Shown here piece after piece: positions 25,549 to 34,782 of a stretch of 64,000 nucleotides of DNA. The position numbers and the translations under genes are program-made. The notes under the pieces are model-generated. The model was not told the DNA's origin. It saw only the letters and a program-made list of their open reading frames with translations, and searched no databases. Every line of letters begins with the position of its first letter. Position 1 is the stretch's first letter. The stretch spans positions 62,001 through 126,000 of the forward strand of contig JBDVXK010000004.1 of assembly GCA_039964455.1 (NCBI GenBank), read 5' to 3'. The DNA comes from CALJFL01 sp039964455 (GTDB lineage Bacteria > Pseudomonadota > Gammaproteobacteria > Pseudomonadales > Halieaceae).

Positions 25549-27105
25549 TCAGTTCGACGGACCGGCTGCAATAATGTCGGCCGACACGTCGAATTTTCCG
25601 ATATTGTCCTGAAAGAGTGTCGCCAGTTTGCTGGCCTGCTCGTCGTAGGCAGCGGTATCGCCCCAGCCTTCACGTGGATTGACGTACATGCTGTCTACAC
25701 CTGGAATCTCGGTGGGGAAATCCAGGTTGAGGATATCCAGGTGGCCGCGGGGGCCGTCAAGCAGTGCGCCGCTTTGAGCAGCCGCTACCACTGCCCGGGT
25801 GACCGGGATAGGGAAACGCTTACCGGTACCGCCGGAAGCACCGGAGCCGCCGCTCCAGCCGGTGTTGATCAGATAAACCTGGCTACCAAAGTCTTCAATT
25901 CGCTTCATCAGCAGTTCGGCGTATTCGCCGGCTGGCCTGGGCATGAATGGCGCGCCGAAGCAGGTTGAAAAGGTTGGGTGAATACCTGCTTCTGCGCCCA
26001 GCTCGGTAGAGCCCACTCGCGCGGTGTAGCCGCTGAGAAAGTGGAACGCCGCGGCCTCCTTGGACAGAATGGATACTGGCGGAAGAACGCCAGACACATC
26101 GCAGGTCAGGAAGATCACGCACTTTGGTTCACCGCCATTATTGGTTTCGGTACGCTTTTCGACATGCTCCAGTGGGTAGCAGCAGCGACCGTTTTCGGTC
26201 AGGCTGGTATCGCAGTAGTCGGCGTGACGCTGGGAGTCGACGACGACATTTTCTACAATGGCGCCGAAGCGAATAGCGTCCCAGATAACGGGTTCGTTTT
26301 TCTGGCTCAGGTCGATTGTTTTGGCGTAACAGCCACCTTCGATATTGAATACCGAGCCTTTGGACCAACCGTGCTCGTCGTCACCGATCAGGTAGCGGTC
26401 GGGGTCGGCTGACAGCGTGGTCTTGCCAGTACCAGACAAGCCGAAGAACAGTGTGGTATCTCCGCTCTCGCCAACGTTGGCGGAGCAGTGCATGGACATC
26501 ACATCTTTCTCAGGTAGCAGGAAGTTTTGCACCGAGAACATGGCCTTTTTCATTTCCCCGGCATAACGCATACCGGCCAGCAGGACCTTGCGCTGGGCAA
26601 AGTTGATTAAAACGACACCGTCGGAGTTGGTGCCGTCGCGCTCGGGCTCACAGACGAAGCCAGCTGCGTTGAGAATCTGCCATTCCGGCTTGCGGCCGCC
26701 GTTGTACTGGCTGGGACGGATAAACATATTGCGACCAAACAGGCCCTGCCATGCGGTTTCGGTGGTGACTTTGACCGGCAGATAGTGGTCGGTGTGCTCG
26801 CCCACGTGCAGGTGGGAGACGAAACGGTCGCGACCGGCAATATGGGTTTCTACCCGCTCCCAAAGTGCATCAAACTTGTCAGCATCGAAAGGGCGGTTTA
26901 CTGGCCCCCAGTCGATGGCATCCTCGGTGCTGGGCTCCTTGACGATGAAGCGGTCTGCGGGAGATCGACCGGTACGCTTGCCGGTTGTCACCAGCAGTGC
27001 GCCGCTCTCGGTAAGAACACCTTCCTTACGCGTCAGGGATTCTTCGACGAGTTGCGAGGTTCCCAGGTCTACCAGTTCCTGGGCGGTGGGGATGTCTGCG
27101 GTCAT
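25549..27105 (-). CDS. pckA: Phosphoenolpyruvate carboxykinase (ATP)
   Basis: A 518-residue cytoplasmic enzyme converting oxaloacetate and ATP to PEP, the first committed step of gluconeogenesis. Visible motifs: TGKRTGRSPADRFIV near the N-terminus, MHCSANVGESG, the kinase-1 P-loop GLSGTGKTTLS, GDDEHGWSKGSVFNIEGGCYAK with metal-binding Asp, and the adenine-site block TGKRFPIPVTRA. AGGA is 6 nt from the ATG. hslO lies 154 bp upstream on the same strand, as in E. coli. The enzyme fits growth on fatty acids and organic acids suggested by other genes here. Confidence 0.97.
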   Translation of the reverse strand: MTADIPTAQELVDLGTSQLVEESLTRKEGVLTESGALLVTTGKRTGRSPADRFIVKEPSTEDAIDWGPVNRPFDADKFDALWERVETHIAGRDRFVSHLHVGEHTDHYLPVKVTTETAWQGLFGRNMFIRPSQYNGGRKPEWQILNAAGFVCEPERDGTNSDGVVLINFAQRKVLLAGMRYAGEMKKAMFSVQNFLLPEKDVMSMHCSANVGESGDTTLFFGLSGTGKTTLSADPDRYLIGDDEHGWSKGSVFNIEGGCYAKTIDLSQKNEPVIWDAIRFGAIVENVVVDSQRHADYCDTSLTENGRCCYPLEHVEKRTETNNGGEPKCVIFLTCDVSGVLPPVSILSKEAAAFHFLSGYTARVGSTELGAEAGIHPTFSTCFGAPFMPRPAGEYAELLMKRIEDFGSQVYLINTGWSGGSGASGGTGKRFPIPVTRAVVAAAQSGALLDGPRGHLDILNLDFPTEIPGVDSMYVNPREGWGDTAAYDEQASKLATLFQDNIGKFDVSADIIAAGPSN

Positions 27106-27259
27106 TGTCTGTCCTGTGTCTTTTTTGATACGAGACGCGGTGGCTGGACTTCGTTTGCGTCGCCTTTCCCGGCCTTTCCGGGGGGCGGTATTATGTCAGA
27201 ATAGCTGGGCGATGCGAACCGGATAGGACAAAAATTAAGCGCCCTTGCCACAGGCAGGG

Positions 27260-28132
27260 TTAGTGCGTAAGCGGTGGACTGTCAGAGGGCAGTAATGCGG
27301 TCAGGTCTTGCGGTTGGAACACATACTGCTGATTGCAGAACTCGCAGTCCATGGTGATTGACCCCTGCTCCTCCAGCAGTGAGGTCACTTCCTCGGAGCC
27401 TATGGCAGACAAGGCATTAAACGTCCGTTCCCGCGAGCAACTGCAGCAGAATTCTGGCCTGCGCGCTTCGAACAGGCGTATGGGGTCCTCGTGAAACAAC
27501 CGCTGTAGCGACTGTTCTGCTGGCAGCGCGAGCAGCTCCTCGTCCTGGATGGTGTCTGCAAGTATGCAGGTATGTTGCCACTGGTTTTCTCTATCCTGTG
27601 GATTCGGTTGTAGCTGGCTGGGTAGCTGTTGCAGCAACATGCCTGCAGCCAGGGTGCCGTCGCAGGCGAGCCAGAAGCGGGTGTGCAGTTGCTCTGACAT
27701 TTGGAAGTAGGCATCCAGACTGTGAGCAAGCGAGTTGCTCACCAGCGGCACGATGCCCTGATATCGCTCGCCTTTGGTCGGATCGATGGTGATCACCAAC
27801 TGGCCATTGGCCAGCAGGGCCTCGAAAGTGTCGGCTGTGGCCTCCTGTGCCCCGCGGGCAATCGCGCGTATCTTCAGGTCGCTGGTGCACTCGGCCATGA
27901 TCAGCGGAATTTGCCCCTCACTGCGCGCCTGCAGGATCATTTTGCCCTCGTATTTCAAGGTGGTAGTGAGCAGGACAGCGGCGGCCATGAACTCACCCAG
28001 CAGGCGGCTAACCCCGGGAGCGTACTGATGGTTGTCCAGCACCTCGCCCAGGCTGTCGCACAGGTGCACGGTTTCACCGCGAATGTCGGCATTGTCGAAA
28101 AGAAATCGTTGGGAGCGGTCGTAGTGTGTCAT
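27260..28132 (-). CDS. hslO: Hsp33 redox-regulated holdase chaperone
   Basis: A 290-residue cytoplasmic chaperone activated by oxidation and heat. The four zinc-binding cysteines form CSCSRE (CxC) and CEFC (CxxC) near the C-terminus, separated by about 30 residues. The N-terminal core begins SQRFLFDNADIRGETVHL, matching the family start, so ATG 28132 is chosen over a longer frame to 28255; no strong Shine-Dalgarno sequence is seen. E. coli Hsp33 has 292 residues. Adjacent pckA is conserved synteny. There is an extra Cys just before CSC (FCCSCS). Confidence 0.94.
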   Translation of the reverse strand: MTHYDRSQRFLFDNADIRGETVHLCDSLGEVLDNHQYAPGVSRLLGEFMAAAVLLTTTLKYEGKMILQARSEGQIPLIMAECTSDLKIRAIARGAQEATADTFEALLANGQLVITIDPTKGERYQGIVPLVSNSLAHSLDAYFQMSEQLHTRFWLACDGTLAAGMLLQQLPSQLQPNPQDRENQWQHTCILADTIQDEELLALPAEQSLQRLFHEDPIRLFEARRPEFCCSCSRERTFNALSAIGSEEVTSLLEEQGSITMDCEFCNQQYVFQPQDLTALLPSDSPPLTH

Positions 28133-28347
28133 GGCGTCATTGTAAACGATTTGCGTGAGCAAGCAGTGGCTGGCATTAATCCTGTGCCGGCTCCCGTCCG
28201 TATATCCCAATGCATAAGGTTCAGTATTTGATGCCATTGGTGTCAAATTCGGCAATAGCCATGACCCCCGGGGTACAAGCGGCTACAGTGAGGCCTGTTT
28301 CAGGGTTTGCCCAGCGCAAACCCCAATAATTAAAGAAGGAGAGCGGT

Positions 28348-29214
28348 ATGAATTTCAGTTATCAGGTAGGTATGAGTGAAGCGGATCATTATTTGCCGCT
28401 GGCCAAAGCGGCAGAAGAAGCTGGTTTCAATGGCATCACTATCCCCGACAGCATCTGCTATCCGCAGGAGTGTAGTTCCAAATACCCGTACAACGCCGAC
28501 GGCAGTCGTGAATTTCTGGAGAGCGTTCCGTTCCTCGAGAGCCTGATTGCGGTGGCCGCGATGGCCGCGGTGACAGACTCCATTCGCTTTGCCACCTTTG
28601 TTTACAAGCTGGCGGTGCGCCAGGCACCGGTCGTGGCCAAGCAGGTGCAGAGTATTCAGCAGTTGTCGGGTAACCGCTTCGATTTTGGCGTGGGTATCAG
28701 CCCATGGGAGGAGGACTTCGCCGTGTGTGATGTGCCCTGGGCAAAACGCGGCAAGCGCTTCGACGAGCAGATCGACATTCTTCGAGGCCTGGAGACAGGC
28801 GAATTTTTTGGCTACGACGGCGAAATCCACCAGATGCCTGCAGCCAAGATGTGCCCGGTGCCAACAGCTACCACCCCTATCTTGATTGGCGGGCATGCAG
28901 AGCCTGCCCTTAAGCGTGCCGCCAGAGTCGGAGACGGCTGGATGTGTGCAGGTGCTGATATGGAACAGCTGACAGCTTACATAGGTCGTATCAACCAACT
29001 TCGTGAGGAATATGGCACCGCCGACCGTCCTTTCCGCTTCTTTACCACGGGTCAGAATGCCTTCACGGCCGAAGGTATTCAGGAGCTCGAGGGAATCGGA
29101 GTTACCGATGTCATTATCGCCTTCCGCAATGTGTACGAGATGGAGCCGGATCACACGCTGGAAGACAAGATCAAGATGATGAACTGGTACGCGGGCGAGT
29201 TCATGAATGGTTGA
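28348..29214 (+). CDS. Luciferase-like (LLM class) flavin-dependent oxidoreductase
   Basis: A 288-residue TIM-barrel protein of the bacterial luciferase-like monooxygenase superfamily. Motifs: LAKAAEEAGFNGITIPD near the N-terminus, VAAMAAVTDSIRFATFVYKLAVRQAP, the flavin-binding block QQLSGNRFDFGVGISPWEEDF, TPILIGGHAEPALKRAARVGDGWM. Family members use FMN or F420; F420 is rare in this group of bacteria, so FMN is more likely. Strong AAGGAGAG precedes ATG. It overlaps the thiolase-like gene by 8 nt, so the two act together, perhaps in catabolism of a lipid or terpenoid-type compound (inference). Confidence 0.87.
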   Translation: MNFSYQVGMSEADHYLPLAKAAEEAGFNGITIPDSICYPQECSSKYPYNADGSREFLESVPFLESLIAVAAMAAVTDSIRFATFVYKLAVRQAPVVAKQVQSIQQLSGNRFDFGVGISPWEEDFAVCDVPWAKRGKRFDEQIDILRGLETGEFFGYDGEIHQMPAAKMCPVPTATTPILIGGHAEPALKRAARVGDGWMCAGADMEQLTAYIGRINQLREEYGTADRPFRFFTTGQNAFTAEGIQELEGIGVTDVIIAFRNVYEMEPDHTLEDKIKMMNWYAGEFMNG

Positions 29215-30685
29215 GCTCGCACCTGACACCCCGATTCTGGTGGGTGTAGGCGCTGTACAGCAGAAGGGCGTTGAACACGCCGAATCTGCCGAAGCACTTG
29301 TGCTTATGGAGCAGGCTTTGCGGGCGGCAGCGGCTGATGCCGGTGCCGACGACCTTTTGAGTCGCGCTGACGAAATTCTGGTTCCCAAGGGGATCTGGTC
29401 TTACAGCGACCCGGGTCGTCTGTTGGCACAGCGCCTGCAAGCGAAATCTGCCAGCACTGTGCTGGCTGAGATTGGTGTATTGCAGCAGACCCTGATAAGT
29501 CGTGCCTGCGAGCAGATTGCCAGTGGGCAGGCGCAAGTGGTTCTGGTGACCGGGGCTGAAGCAAAGTACCGTGATCTGTTGGCCAAGAAGGCGGGTTCAG
29601 AAGCTGTTGAAACCGCGCAGCATGGCGAAGTGCCGGATACGGTGCTGGAGCCGGAAGATGAGCTCTGGTCGCCGGTGGAGTCCGCAGCAGGTTTGGGTAT
29701 GCCGGTGGGCTACTATGCCATCATCGACAGTGCCCTGCGCTACAAGCAGGGCCTGACGGTTGCCGAACATCGTGATCAGATGGCCCGCATCTATGCGAGA
29801 TTCAGCGAAGTGGCGGCGGCCAATGCCGAGGCCTGGAGCGAGGCGCCAGTAGAGGCCTCCTTCATCCGCGAGGCCTCGCCGGGCAATCGCATGTTGGCCT
29901 TTCCTTACACCAAACTGCACAACAGTCAGTGGAATGTTGACCAGGCGGCCGGACTTATTTTCTGTAGCTTGGCGGTGGCCCGCGAACTGGGTATTGAACG
30001 CTCCCGCTGGGTTTTCCCCAGGGCGTCAAGCGAATCCAACTTTATGTCGGTAGTTGCCAGCCGCGGCGATCTGGGTGGCAGCCCCGGGTTCAGGTTGGCG
30101 GGGGAAGCGGTGCTGTCCAGTGCTGATGTCAGTCTTGCCGATGTCCCATTGCGCGAGCTCTACTCCTGTTTCCCGTCAGCGGTTCGGGTGCAGCTGGAGG
30201 AGTTGGGCGAGGCCGGTGATGGCGACCTGACGGTGACCGGCGGCATGACGTTCGGCGGCGGACCACTGAATAACTTTGTGCTGCAGGCCACCGCGAAAAT
30301 GGTGCAGGTGCTGCGCCAGCAACCGACCGAGCTAGGTCTGGTGACCAGTGTCAGTGGCATGTTAACCAAACAGGCCTGTGCACTCTGGTCGGCGAAGCCA
30401 GGCGACAAGCCGTATGCCCATGTCGATGTGACCGACGAGGTTCGTGCGCAGAGCCCGCAGTGCGAGCTGATCGCTGACTACGAAGGCCCGGGAACTGTTG
30501 CTGGCTATACCGTGTTGTACCAGGGTGATCAGCCGTGGCGCGCCGTTGCCGTCTTTGATTTGCCGGAGGCACAGCGCACCGTCGCCTTTTCCGAAGCGCC
30601 AGCTTTGTTGGCGGAAATGCAGGGCGAAGAGTGCTGCGGTCGTCAGTTTGTCTTGTCTGGCGGTCAGTTTGCAGTTGCCACATGA
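29207..30685 (+). CDS. Thiolase-like acetyl-CoA acetyltransferase family protein
   Basis: A 492-residue thiolase-fold protein, longer than classical thiolases (about 390). In place of the N-terminal nucleophile Cys the segment reads EIGVLQQTLISRACEQIASG, with no Cys at the usual position. A conserved YSCFPSAVRVQ block (Cys321) and GGMTFGGGPLNNF correspond to the later active-site regions. The subgroup resembles SCP-x/steroid-type thiolase homologues in actinobacteria and marine gammaproteobacteria. It may bind acyl-CoA without classical Claisen chemistry. It is cotranscribed with the luciferase-like gene. Confidence 0.8.
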   Translation: MVELAPDTPILVGVGAVQQKGVEHAESAEALVLMEQALRAAAADAGADDLLSRADEILVPKGIWSYSDPGRLLAQRLQAKSASTVLAEIGVLQQTLISRACEQIASGQAQVVLVTGAEAKYRDLLAKKAGSEAVETAQHGEVPDTVLEPEDELWSPVESAAGLGMPVGYYAIIDSALRYKQGLTVAEHRDQMARIYARFSEVAAANAEAWSEAPVEASFIREASPGNRMLAFPYTKLHNSQWNVDQAAGLIFCSLAVARELGIERSRWVFPRASSESNFMSVVASRGDLGGSPGFRLAGEAVLSSADVSLADVPLRELYSCFPSAVRVQLEELGEAGDGDLTVTGGMTFGGGPLNNFVLQATAKMVQVLRQQPTELGLVTSVSGMLTKQACALWSAKPGDKPYAHVDVTDEVRAQSPQCELIADYEGPGTVAGYTVLYQGDQPWRAVAVFDLPEAQRTVAFSEAPALLAEMQGEECCGRQFVLSGGQFAVAT

Positions 30686-30743
30686 GACTCATGCGCCAGC
30701 TGCGCCATGATCTATACTGAAGCGTCACGAAAAGAGGTAGCCC

Positions 30744-31019
30744 ATGGCAGGATTTAGAGTCACTCGTCCCTACACCATGCCCAAAGAGGAGGTGCGTGCC
30801 GCCGCCCAGGGGCTCGCCACCAGCCTTGAGCAGAAGCACAGCGTGCACTCGGCCTGGGAGGGCGACAGCGTCAGGATCAAGGGGTCAGGCGTGGATGGCA
30901 GGCTGACTTTTCACGACGATATGATCGATGTCTCGGTAAAACTCGGGCTTCTGGCCAGTGCCTTCAAGGGCGTGCTGCAAAAGGAAGTAGAGCGTTACCT
31001 GGATGAATACATCACCTAG
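30744..31019 (+). CDS. Polyhydroxyalkanoic acid system family protein
   Basis: A 91-residue protein similar to the small PHA granule region family (PHA_gran_rgn). It is a compact alpha/beta protein: FRVTRPYTMPKEEVRAAAQGLA, then WEGDSVRIKGSGVDGRLTFHDD, VSVKLGLLASAFKGVLQKEVERYLDEYI. Function is unknown; members cluster with phasins or PHA synthase genes. Here the phasins lie 10 kb away, though a lipid-type thiolase gene is next to it. GAGG precedes the ATG. Confidence 0.8.
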   Translation: MAGFRVTRPYTMPKEEVRAAAQGLATSLEQKHSVHSAWEGDSVRIKGSGVDGRLTFHDDMIDVSVKLGLLASAFKGVLQKEVERYLDEYIT

Positions 31020-31034
31020 GCGAATTGCTGCCGG

Positions 31035-32102
31035 TCAGGGCAGTATGGTCGCTCCGGCCAGCGGGTCCGAGCCGGTGGCCAGTGCCGAAAACTCCTCAGC
31101 CAACGCCTTATTGCGCTCAACACAGGTTTGCCAGTAAATCACCCGTTCCTCGTGGCTCAAGCGAGTGAAGTCGCGTCTGTCGGGTATCTTTTGGTGCGGC
31201 AGGTCCGCGACCATTGCCTCGCTGGGGCATAGCAGTACCAACTTGTCCAGATCCTCGATGGTAGCCTTGCGCCACGGCAGGAATTTGTCGAACCATCCCG
31301 GTGTTATGTCGGCGCGGAAGTGTGGGTACAGGATCAGGCCATCGCCGTGATACTGGTCCAGGTCAAAGTGATAATCGATGATGCCGCCGTCCCAGTATTG
31401 CCCTGGCGGTGCACCGCTGATATCGCGTTCCCCGGTGAGTACAAACGGTATGGAGCCGCTGGCGTGCAATGCTGCAGCGAGATTTTCCTGCTGTAGTGAC
31501 ACATAGCGGGTATGGAAGTCGTGGAAGCTCAACTCCGGGTTGTGCTTTGGCTTGCTGTGGAAGACCACACGCTGGAAGGCGTGTCGCAGTAACTTGCGGT
31601 TGACGGCATTGCCCAATGCAGCAGCGCCCATGCCGCCGGCGAGTACCGGGGTAGATGTGGAGCCGGCGGGGCCTCGACCCCGGGCGGTAATAATGTGGGT
31701 GTTGATTCGCGGGTTGTTGACCAACTGTTCTATGCCGTCTTCGCCCAGCACCTGGTGCAGCGTGCCCAGGCTGGTGTCGCTGACTTCCGCGGCGCTGGGC
31801 TTGCCCTGATAGTGCTGGTGCAGGTAACCCTGTTCCAGCCTGGCGATGGCTGCAGCGGGGTCACGCATGGCAAAACAGGCGTTGCGCCATGCGCCTATAG
31901 ACGAGCCCACGGTGGTCAGTGGCGCCTTGCCGCGCTGCAGGAAGTCGCCGAACAGCAGGCGGTCCAGATGACTGAGAATAAACCACTTGGGTCCACCGGA
32001 TGCTCCTACCACCAGGCTGAAATGATCGGCTTGCCAACCGTCTCTGGCGATACGCTCGGCGGCTACCCGGCCCAGTATGACCTGCAGCGCCTTATAGGCC
32101 AT
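31035..32102 (-). CDS. Patatin-like phospholipase family protein
   Basis: A 355-residue patatin-fold acyl hydrolase. The oxyanion glycine loop is GASGGPKW (residues 33-40), the nucleophile elbow GSSIG with Ser68, and the dyad Asp in DGGIIDYH. All catalytic parts are intact. There is no signal peptide. A start at 32102 (MAYKAL) is preferred to 32111 because a GGGA sequence is correctly spaced only for the former; the choice is uncertain. It overlaps the end of the AraC-type regulator gene by 11 nt, so the two are cotranscribed. Confidence 0.85.
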   Translation of the reverse strand: MAYKALQVILGRVAAERIARDGWQADHFSLVVGASGGPKWFILSHLDRLLFGDFLQRGKAPLTTVGSSIGAWRNACFAMRDPAAAIARLEQGYLHQHYQGKPSAAEVSDTSLGTLHQVLGEDGIEQLVNNPRINTHIITARGRGPAGSTSTPVLAGGMGAAALGNAVNRKLLRHAFQRVVFHSKPKHNPELSFHDFHTRYVSLQQENLAAALHASGSIPFVLTGERDISGAPPGQYWDGGIIDYHFDLDQYHGDGLILYPHFRADITPGWFDKFLPWRKATIEDLDKLVLLCPSEAMVADLPHQKIPDRRDFTRLSHEERVIYWQTCVERNKALAEEFSALATGSDPLAGATILP

Positions 32103-33090
32103 TGCGAACATCCCGCGGCGCGATGCCGGTCCATTTGATATAGGCCCGACGGAAGTTGGAAGAGTCGTTGAAGCCGACCATGTAGGCGATGGTGGACAGC
32201 GGTAAGCGGGTATTTTGCAGGTAGCGGGTGGCGTGTTCTGCCCGCACCTTGTCCAATAGCGTCTGGTAGGATTCCTGTTCTTGCCCCAGTCGCCTGCGAT
32301 AGGTGCGCGGGCTGAAATTCAGCATACGTGCAATCTGTGGCATCTGCGGATACTGGCCCTCGAGCTTACGTAAGAGCCTCAGTGTTTGCTCGGCGATAGA
32401 GTCTTCTTCCTCCAGGTCCGCAAGCAACCGTTTGCACTCTTCCTCGTACAGCGTTCGCAAAGCGGTGTTGGACGACGGCAGTGGTGTTGAAAGCAGGCAG
32501 GTATCGAAGCTGATTCTTCCGCGCACGCAGTTAAAGTGTACGTCACTGCCAAAGACCTCGTAGTAGGCCTGCTCGTGCGCCGGGGCAGGGTAGGGGACCT
32601 CCAGTCGCAGGGCCAGTTCGTCGAGGTTAAGCAGCCCTCGCAATGTGTTGAGGATTGCCGCGTACATCAGTTCATAGGCGAATTCGACGGTGTTTTGTTC
32701 CGGCGTCGACACGGTGGTCAGAATGCAGCGATCGCCTATGGTCTCGAATTCCAGGTAAAGCGCCGGCGACAGCAGATGGTAGTACTTGAGAAACAGATCC
32801 ATGACCTCGCCCAGGTCCTTGCAGGTCATAAATGCCTGGCCCAGGATCGCATGGGCGCTGAGGTTGAGACGCAGGCCCAGCTTGAGGCCCAGCGCCGGGT
32901 CGCCAGTCAGGTTGAAGGCATTGGTCACTAATTGGGCGAAGTCATTTTCGCTGACTCTGGCCCCTATTCCGGTAATGCCGGTCTCTGCCAGCGAGGTCTC
33001 TGCCAGCAGTATGTCACGGGGATAACCCTGTTCCTCGACCATACCGATCAGGATGAGAATGTATTGCGCTGGTGTGGTTGTCTTCGGCAT
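32092..33090 (-). CDS. AraC family transcriptional regulator (OruR/ArgR-type N-terminal domain)
   Basis: A 332-residue regulator with an N-terminal arabinose-binding-like domain of the kind found in OruR-type regulators (residues 1-190) and a C-terminal double helix-turn-helix: first QIARMLNFSPRTYRRRLGQEQESYQ, second STIAYMVGFNDSSNFRRAYIKWTG. The ATG at 33090 is chosen over 33108. It is divergent from the diiron protein gene, with 109 bp between them containing ACAAG-N7-CTTGT. It may control both that gene and its own operon with patatin (inference). Confidence 0.86.
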   Translation of the reverse strand: MPKTTTPAQYILILIGMVEEQGYPRDILLAETSLAETGITGIGARVSENDFAQLVTNAFNLTGDPALGLKLGLRLNLSAHAILGQAFMTCKDLGEVMDLFLKYYHLLSPALYLEFETIGDRCILTTVSTPEQNTVEFAYELMYAAILNTLRGLLNLDELALRLEVPYPAPAHEQAYYEVFGSDVHFNCVRGRISFDTCLLSTPLPSSNTALRTLYEEECKRLLADLEEEDSIAEQTLRLLRKLEGQYPQMPQIARMLNFSPRTYRRRLGQEQESYQTLLDKVRAEHATRYLQNTRLPLSTIAYMVGFNDSSNFRRAYIKWTGIAPRDVRNGL

Positions 33091-33199
33091 GTGCCTATTT
33101 GGCCACAAATGACCTCAATTTGACAAGAGATTACCTTGTTGCCTTACCCGCCATGCACCATAGTCTCTATTACGTTAAAAAAGCCGAGAGAAAGTTCTG

Positions 33200-34384
33200 A
33201 TGAAAATAGAATGGCATGAACAGAGTCCCCGCAAGATTCAGAAGTACGCCGGCGCGGATTACCCGCGCGAAAATCCCGACCTGGAGGATGTATTAACCAG
33301 TGAGCAGGTGGATTATGTGGCGGAAATTTTCCAGACGCCGCTGACCGGCTCCTACAACTGGGATTACTCGATTCAGGACGACCGGATCAAGAAACTTTAT
33401 GACCTGGGCAAGCAGCTCAACTGGGACCCGGAAATGGACATCGACTGGGATCGCCCCTGGCCCGATGAGCAGCGGGCGCCAGAACTGATGAATTTGCATG
33501 AATACCAGCCCTACCTTGATATGGACGATGCCACCAAGGACGAGTTCTGGTTGCACATGAATGCCTGGAGCCTGTCACAGTTTCTTCACGGAGAGCAGGG
33601 TGCCCTGCTGGTCGCGTCGCAGCTGTGTTCCTGTGCGCCCACGCTGAATGCCAAGTTGTATGCCGCGTCGCAGACCTTTGATGAAGCGCGCCACGTGGAG
33701 GTTTTTAACAAGTACCTGCAGCAGCGCATTGGCATGATGTATCCCATCAACACCCACCTGAAGAGCATCATCGATAAGATCCTTACCGATCCTCGTTGGG
33801 ACATGAAGTTCATCGGGATGCAGATTGTTATCGAGGGGCTGGCACTTTCCGCCTTCAATACTACCCGTGAAACCACGCCTGACCCGGTACTCAAGGATGT
33901 TGTGTACTTGGTAACCCGCGACGAGGCCCGGCATGTGACTTTCGGGGTGAACTATCTGGAAGAGTTTGTGAAAACCCTTACCGATGAAGAGCGCGAAGAG
34001 CGTGCCCAATTCGCCTACGAAGCCTGCGTGGTGAGCCGTGAGCGCCTGGTTGCAACCGATGTGTTCCGCCATTTTGGCTGGGATGTGGAAGAGGCCCGCA
34101 AGCAGGTGTTGGAAGGGTTTGTGATGTCGACTTTCCGCAATCTGCTGTTTCAGCGTGTCATTCCCAACCTGGGACGTATTGGCCTGTTGACCGACAAGAT
34201 CCGGCCCAAGTTCGAGGAGTTGGGTATTCTCGACTTTGAGAACCTCGCAACTGATGGCGATATCGACTGGAGCAAGCTTGAGCGTCCGTTGGACACGGAA
34301 GAGGCACAGAGCTACGAGCAGAGTATGCTGGACGAGTTCCACAAGATGCAGGAAGCCGATGAGGAGCCACGCAAAGCGGGTTAG
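33200..34384 (+). CDS. Ferritin-like diiron protein
   Basis: A 394-residue helical protein. Four carboxylate-bearing helices fit a diiron centre: HGEQGALLVASQL, FDEARHVEVFNKY, IVIEGLALSAF, TRDEARHVTFGVNYLEEF, i.e. two E-x-x-H motifs and two lone Glu. This is the ferritin-like/R2-like carboxylate diiron plan, seen in oxygenases and desaturase-like enzymes; length exceeds a ferritin. Substrate is unknown and no reductase is adjacent. It has an isolated promoter region facing the AraC regulator, and a strong terminator follows at 34404. Confidence 0.8.
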   Translation: MKIEWHEQSPRKIQKYAGADYPRENPDLEDVLTSEQVDYVAEIFQTPLTGSYNWDYSIQDDRIKKLYDLGKQLNWDPEMDIDWDRPWPDEQRAPELMNLHEYQPYLDMDDATKDEFWLHMNAWSLSQFLHGEQGALLVASQLCSCAPTLNAKLYAASQTFDEARHVEVFNKYLQQRIGMMYPINTHLKSIIDKILTDPRWDMKFIGMQIVIEGLALSAFNTTRETTPDPVLKDVVYLVTRDEARHVTFGVNYLEEFVKTLTDEEREERAQFAYEACVVSRERLVATDVFRHFGWDVEEARKQVLEGFVMSTFRNLLFQRVIPNLGRIGLLTDKIRPKFEELGILDFENLATDGDIDWSKLERPLDTEEAQSYEQSMLDEFHKMQEADEEPRKAG

Positions 34385-34403
34385 CGGCGCGTGTTTTCGA
34401 GAC

Positions 34404-34436
34404 AAAAAAAAGCCGGCAGAGATGCCGGCTTTTTTA
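34404..34436. terminator. Bidirectional intrinsic terminator, diiron gene / rpsT
   Basis: AGCCGGC-AGAGAT-GCCGGCT gives a perfect 7-bp stem, preceded by seven A and followed by six T. It lies between the convergent diiron gene (stop 34384) and rpsT (stop 34451) and can act on both strands. Confidence 0.93.
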
Positions 34437-34450
34437 TTTGTGCTGGGTGA

Positions 34451-34717
34451 TCAGGCAGCCAGTGCCTTGACCTGGGCATTCAGGCGACTCTTGTGCCGTG
34501 CAGCCTTATTCTTGTGGATGATGCCCTTGTCGGCCATACGGTCGATGACAGGCACAGCGCTATCGAGAGCGGCTTTGGCCTGCTCTGCATCACCGGTACC
34601 GATGGCGGCAACCACGTGCTTGATCTTGGTGCGAACCAGCGAACGGAGGCTGGCGTTGTGTGTGCGGCGCCTTTCTGCCTGGCGGGCACGCTTCTTTGCT
34701 TGTGGGGAGTTGGCCAC
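34451..34717 (-). CDS. rpsT: 30S ribosomal protein S20
   Basis: An 88-residue 16S rRNA-binding protein of the small subunit, basic and helical (NSPQAKKRARQAERRRTHNAS, KNKAARHKSRLNAQVKALAA). Length matches E. coli S20 (87). The start is GTG, supported by AGAGGT 8 nt upstream; E. coli rpsT also uses a non-ATG start, linked to autoregulation of translation. Convergent terminator at 34404. Confidence 0.97.
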   Translation of the reverse strand: MANSPQAKKRARQAERRRTHNASLRSLVRTKIKHVVAAIGTGDAEQAKAALDSAVPVIDRMADKGIIHKNKAARHKSRLNAQVKALAA

Positions 34718-34782
34718 GTGGTTTACCTCTAAAAAGGGTCAAAAATCAGGAGGCGCGATTATTCACATAACCGCACCCCTTG

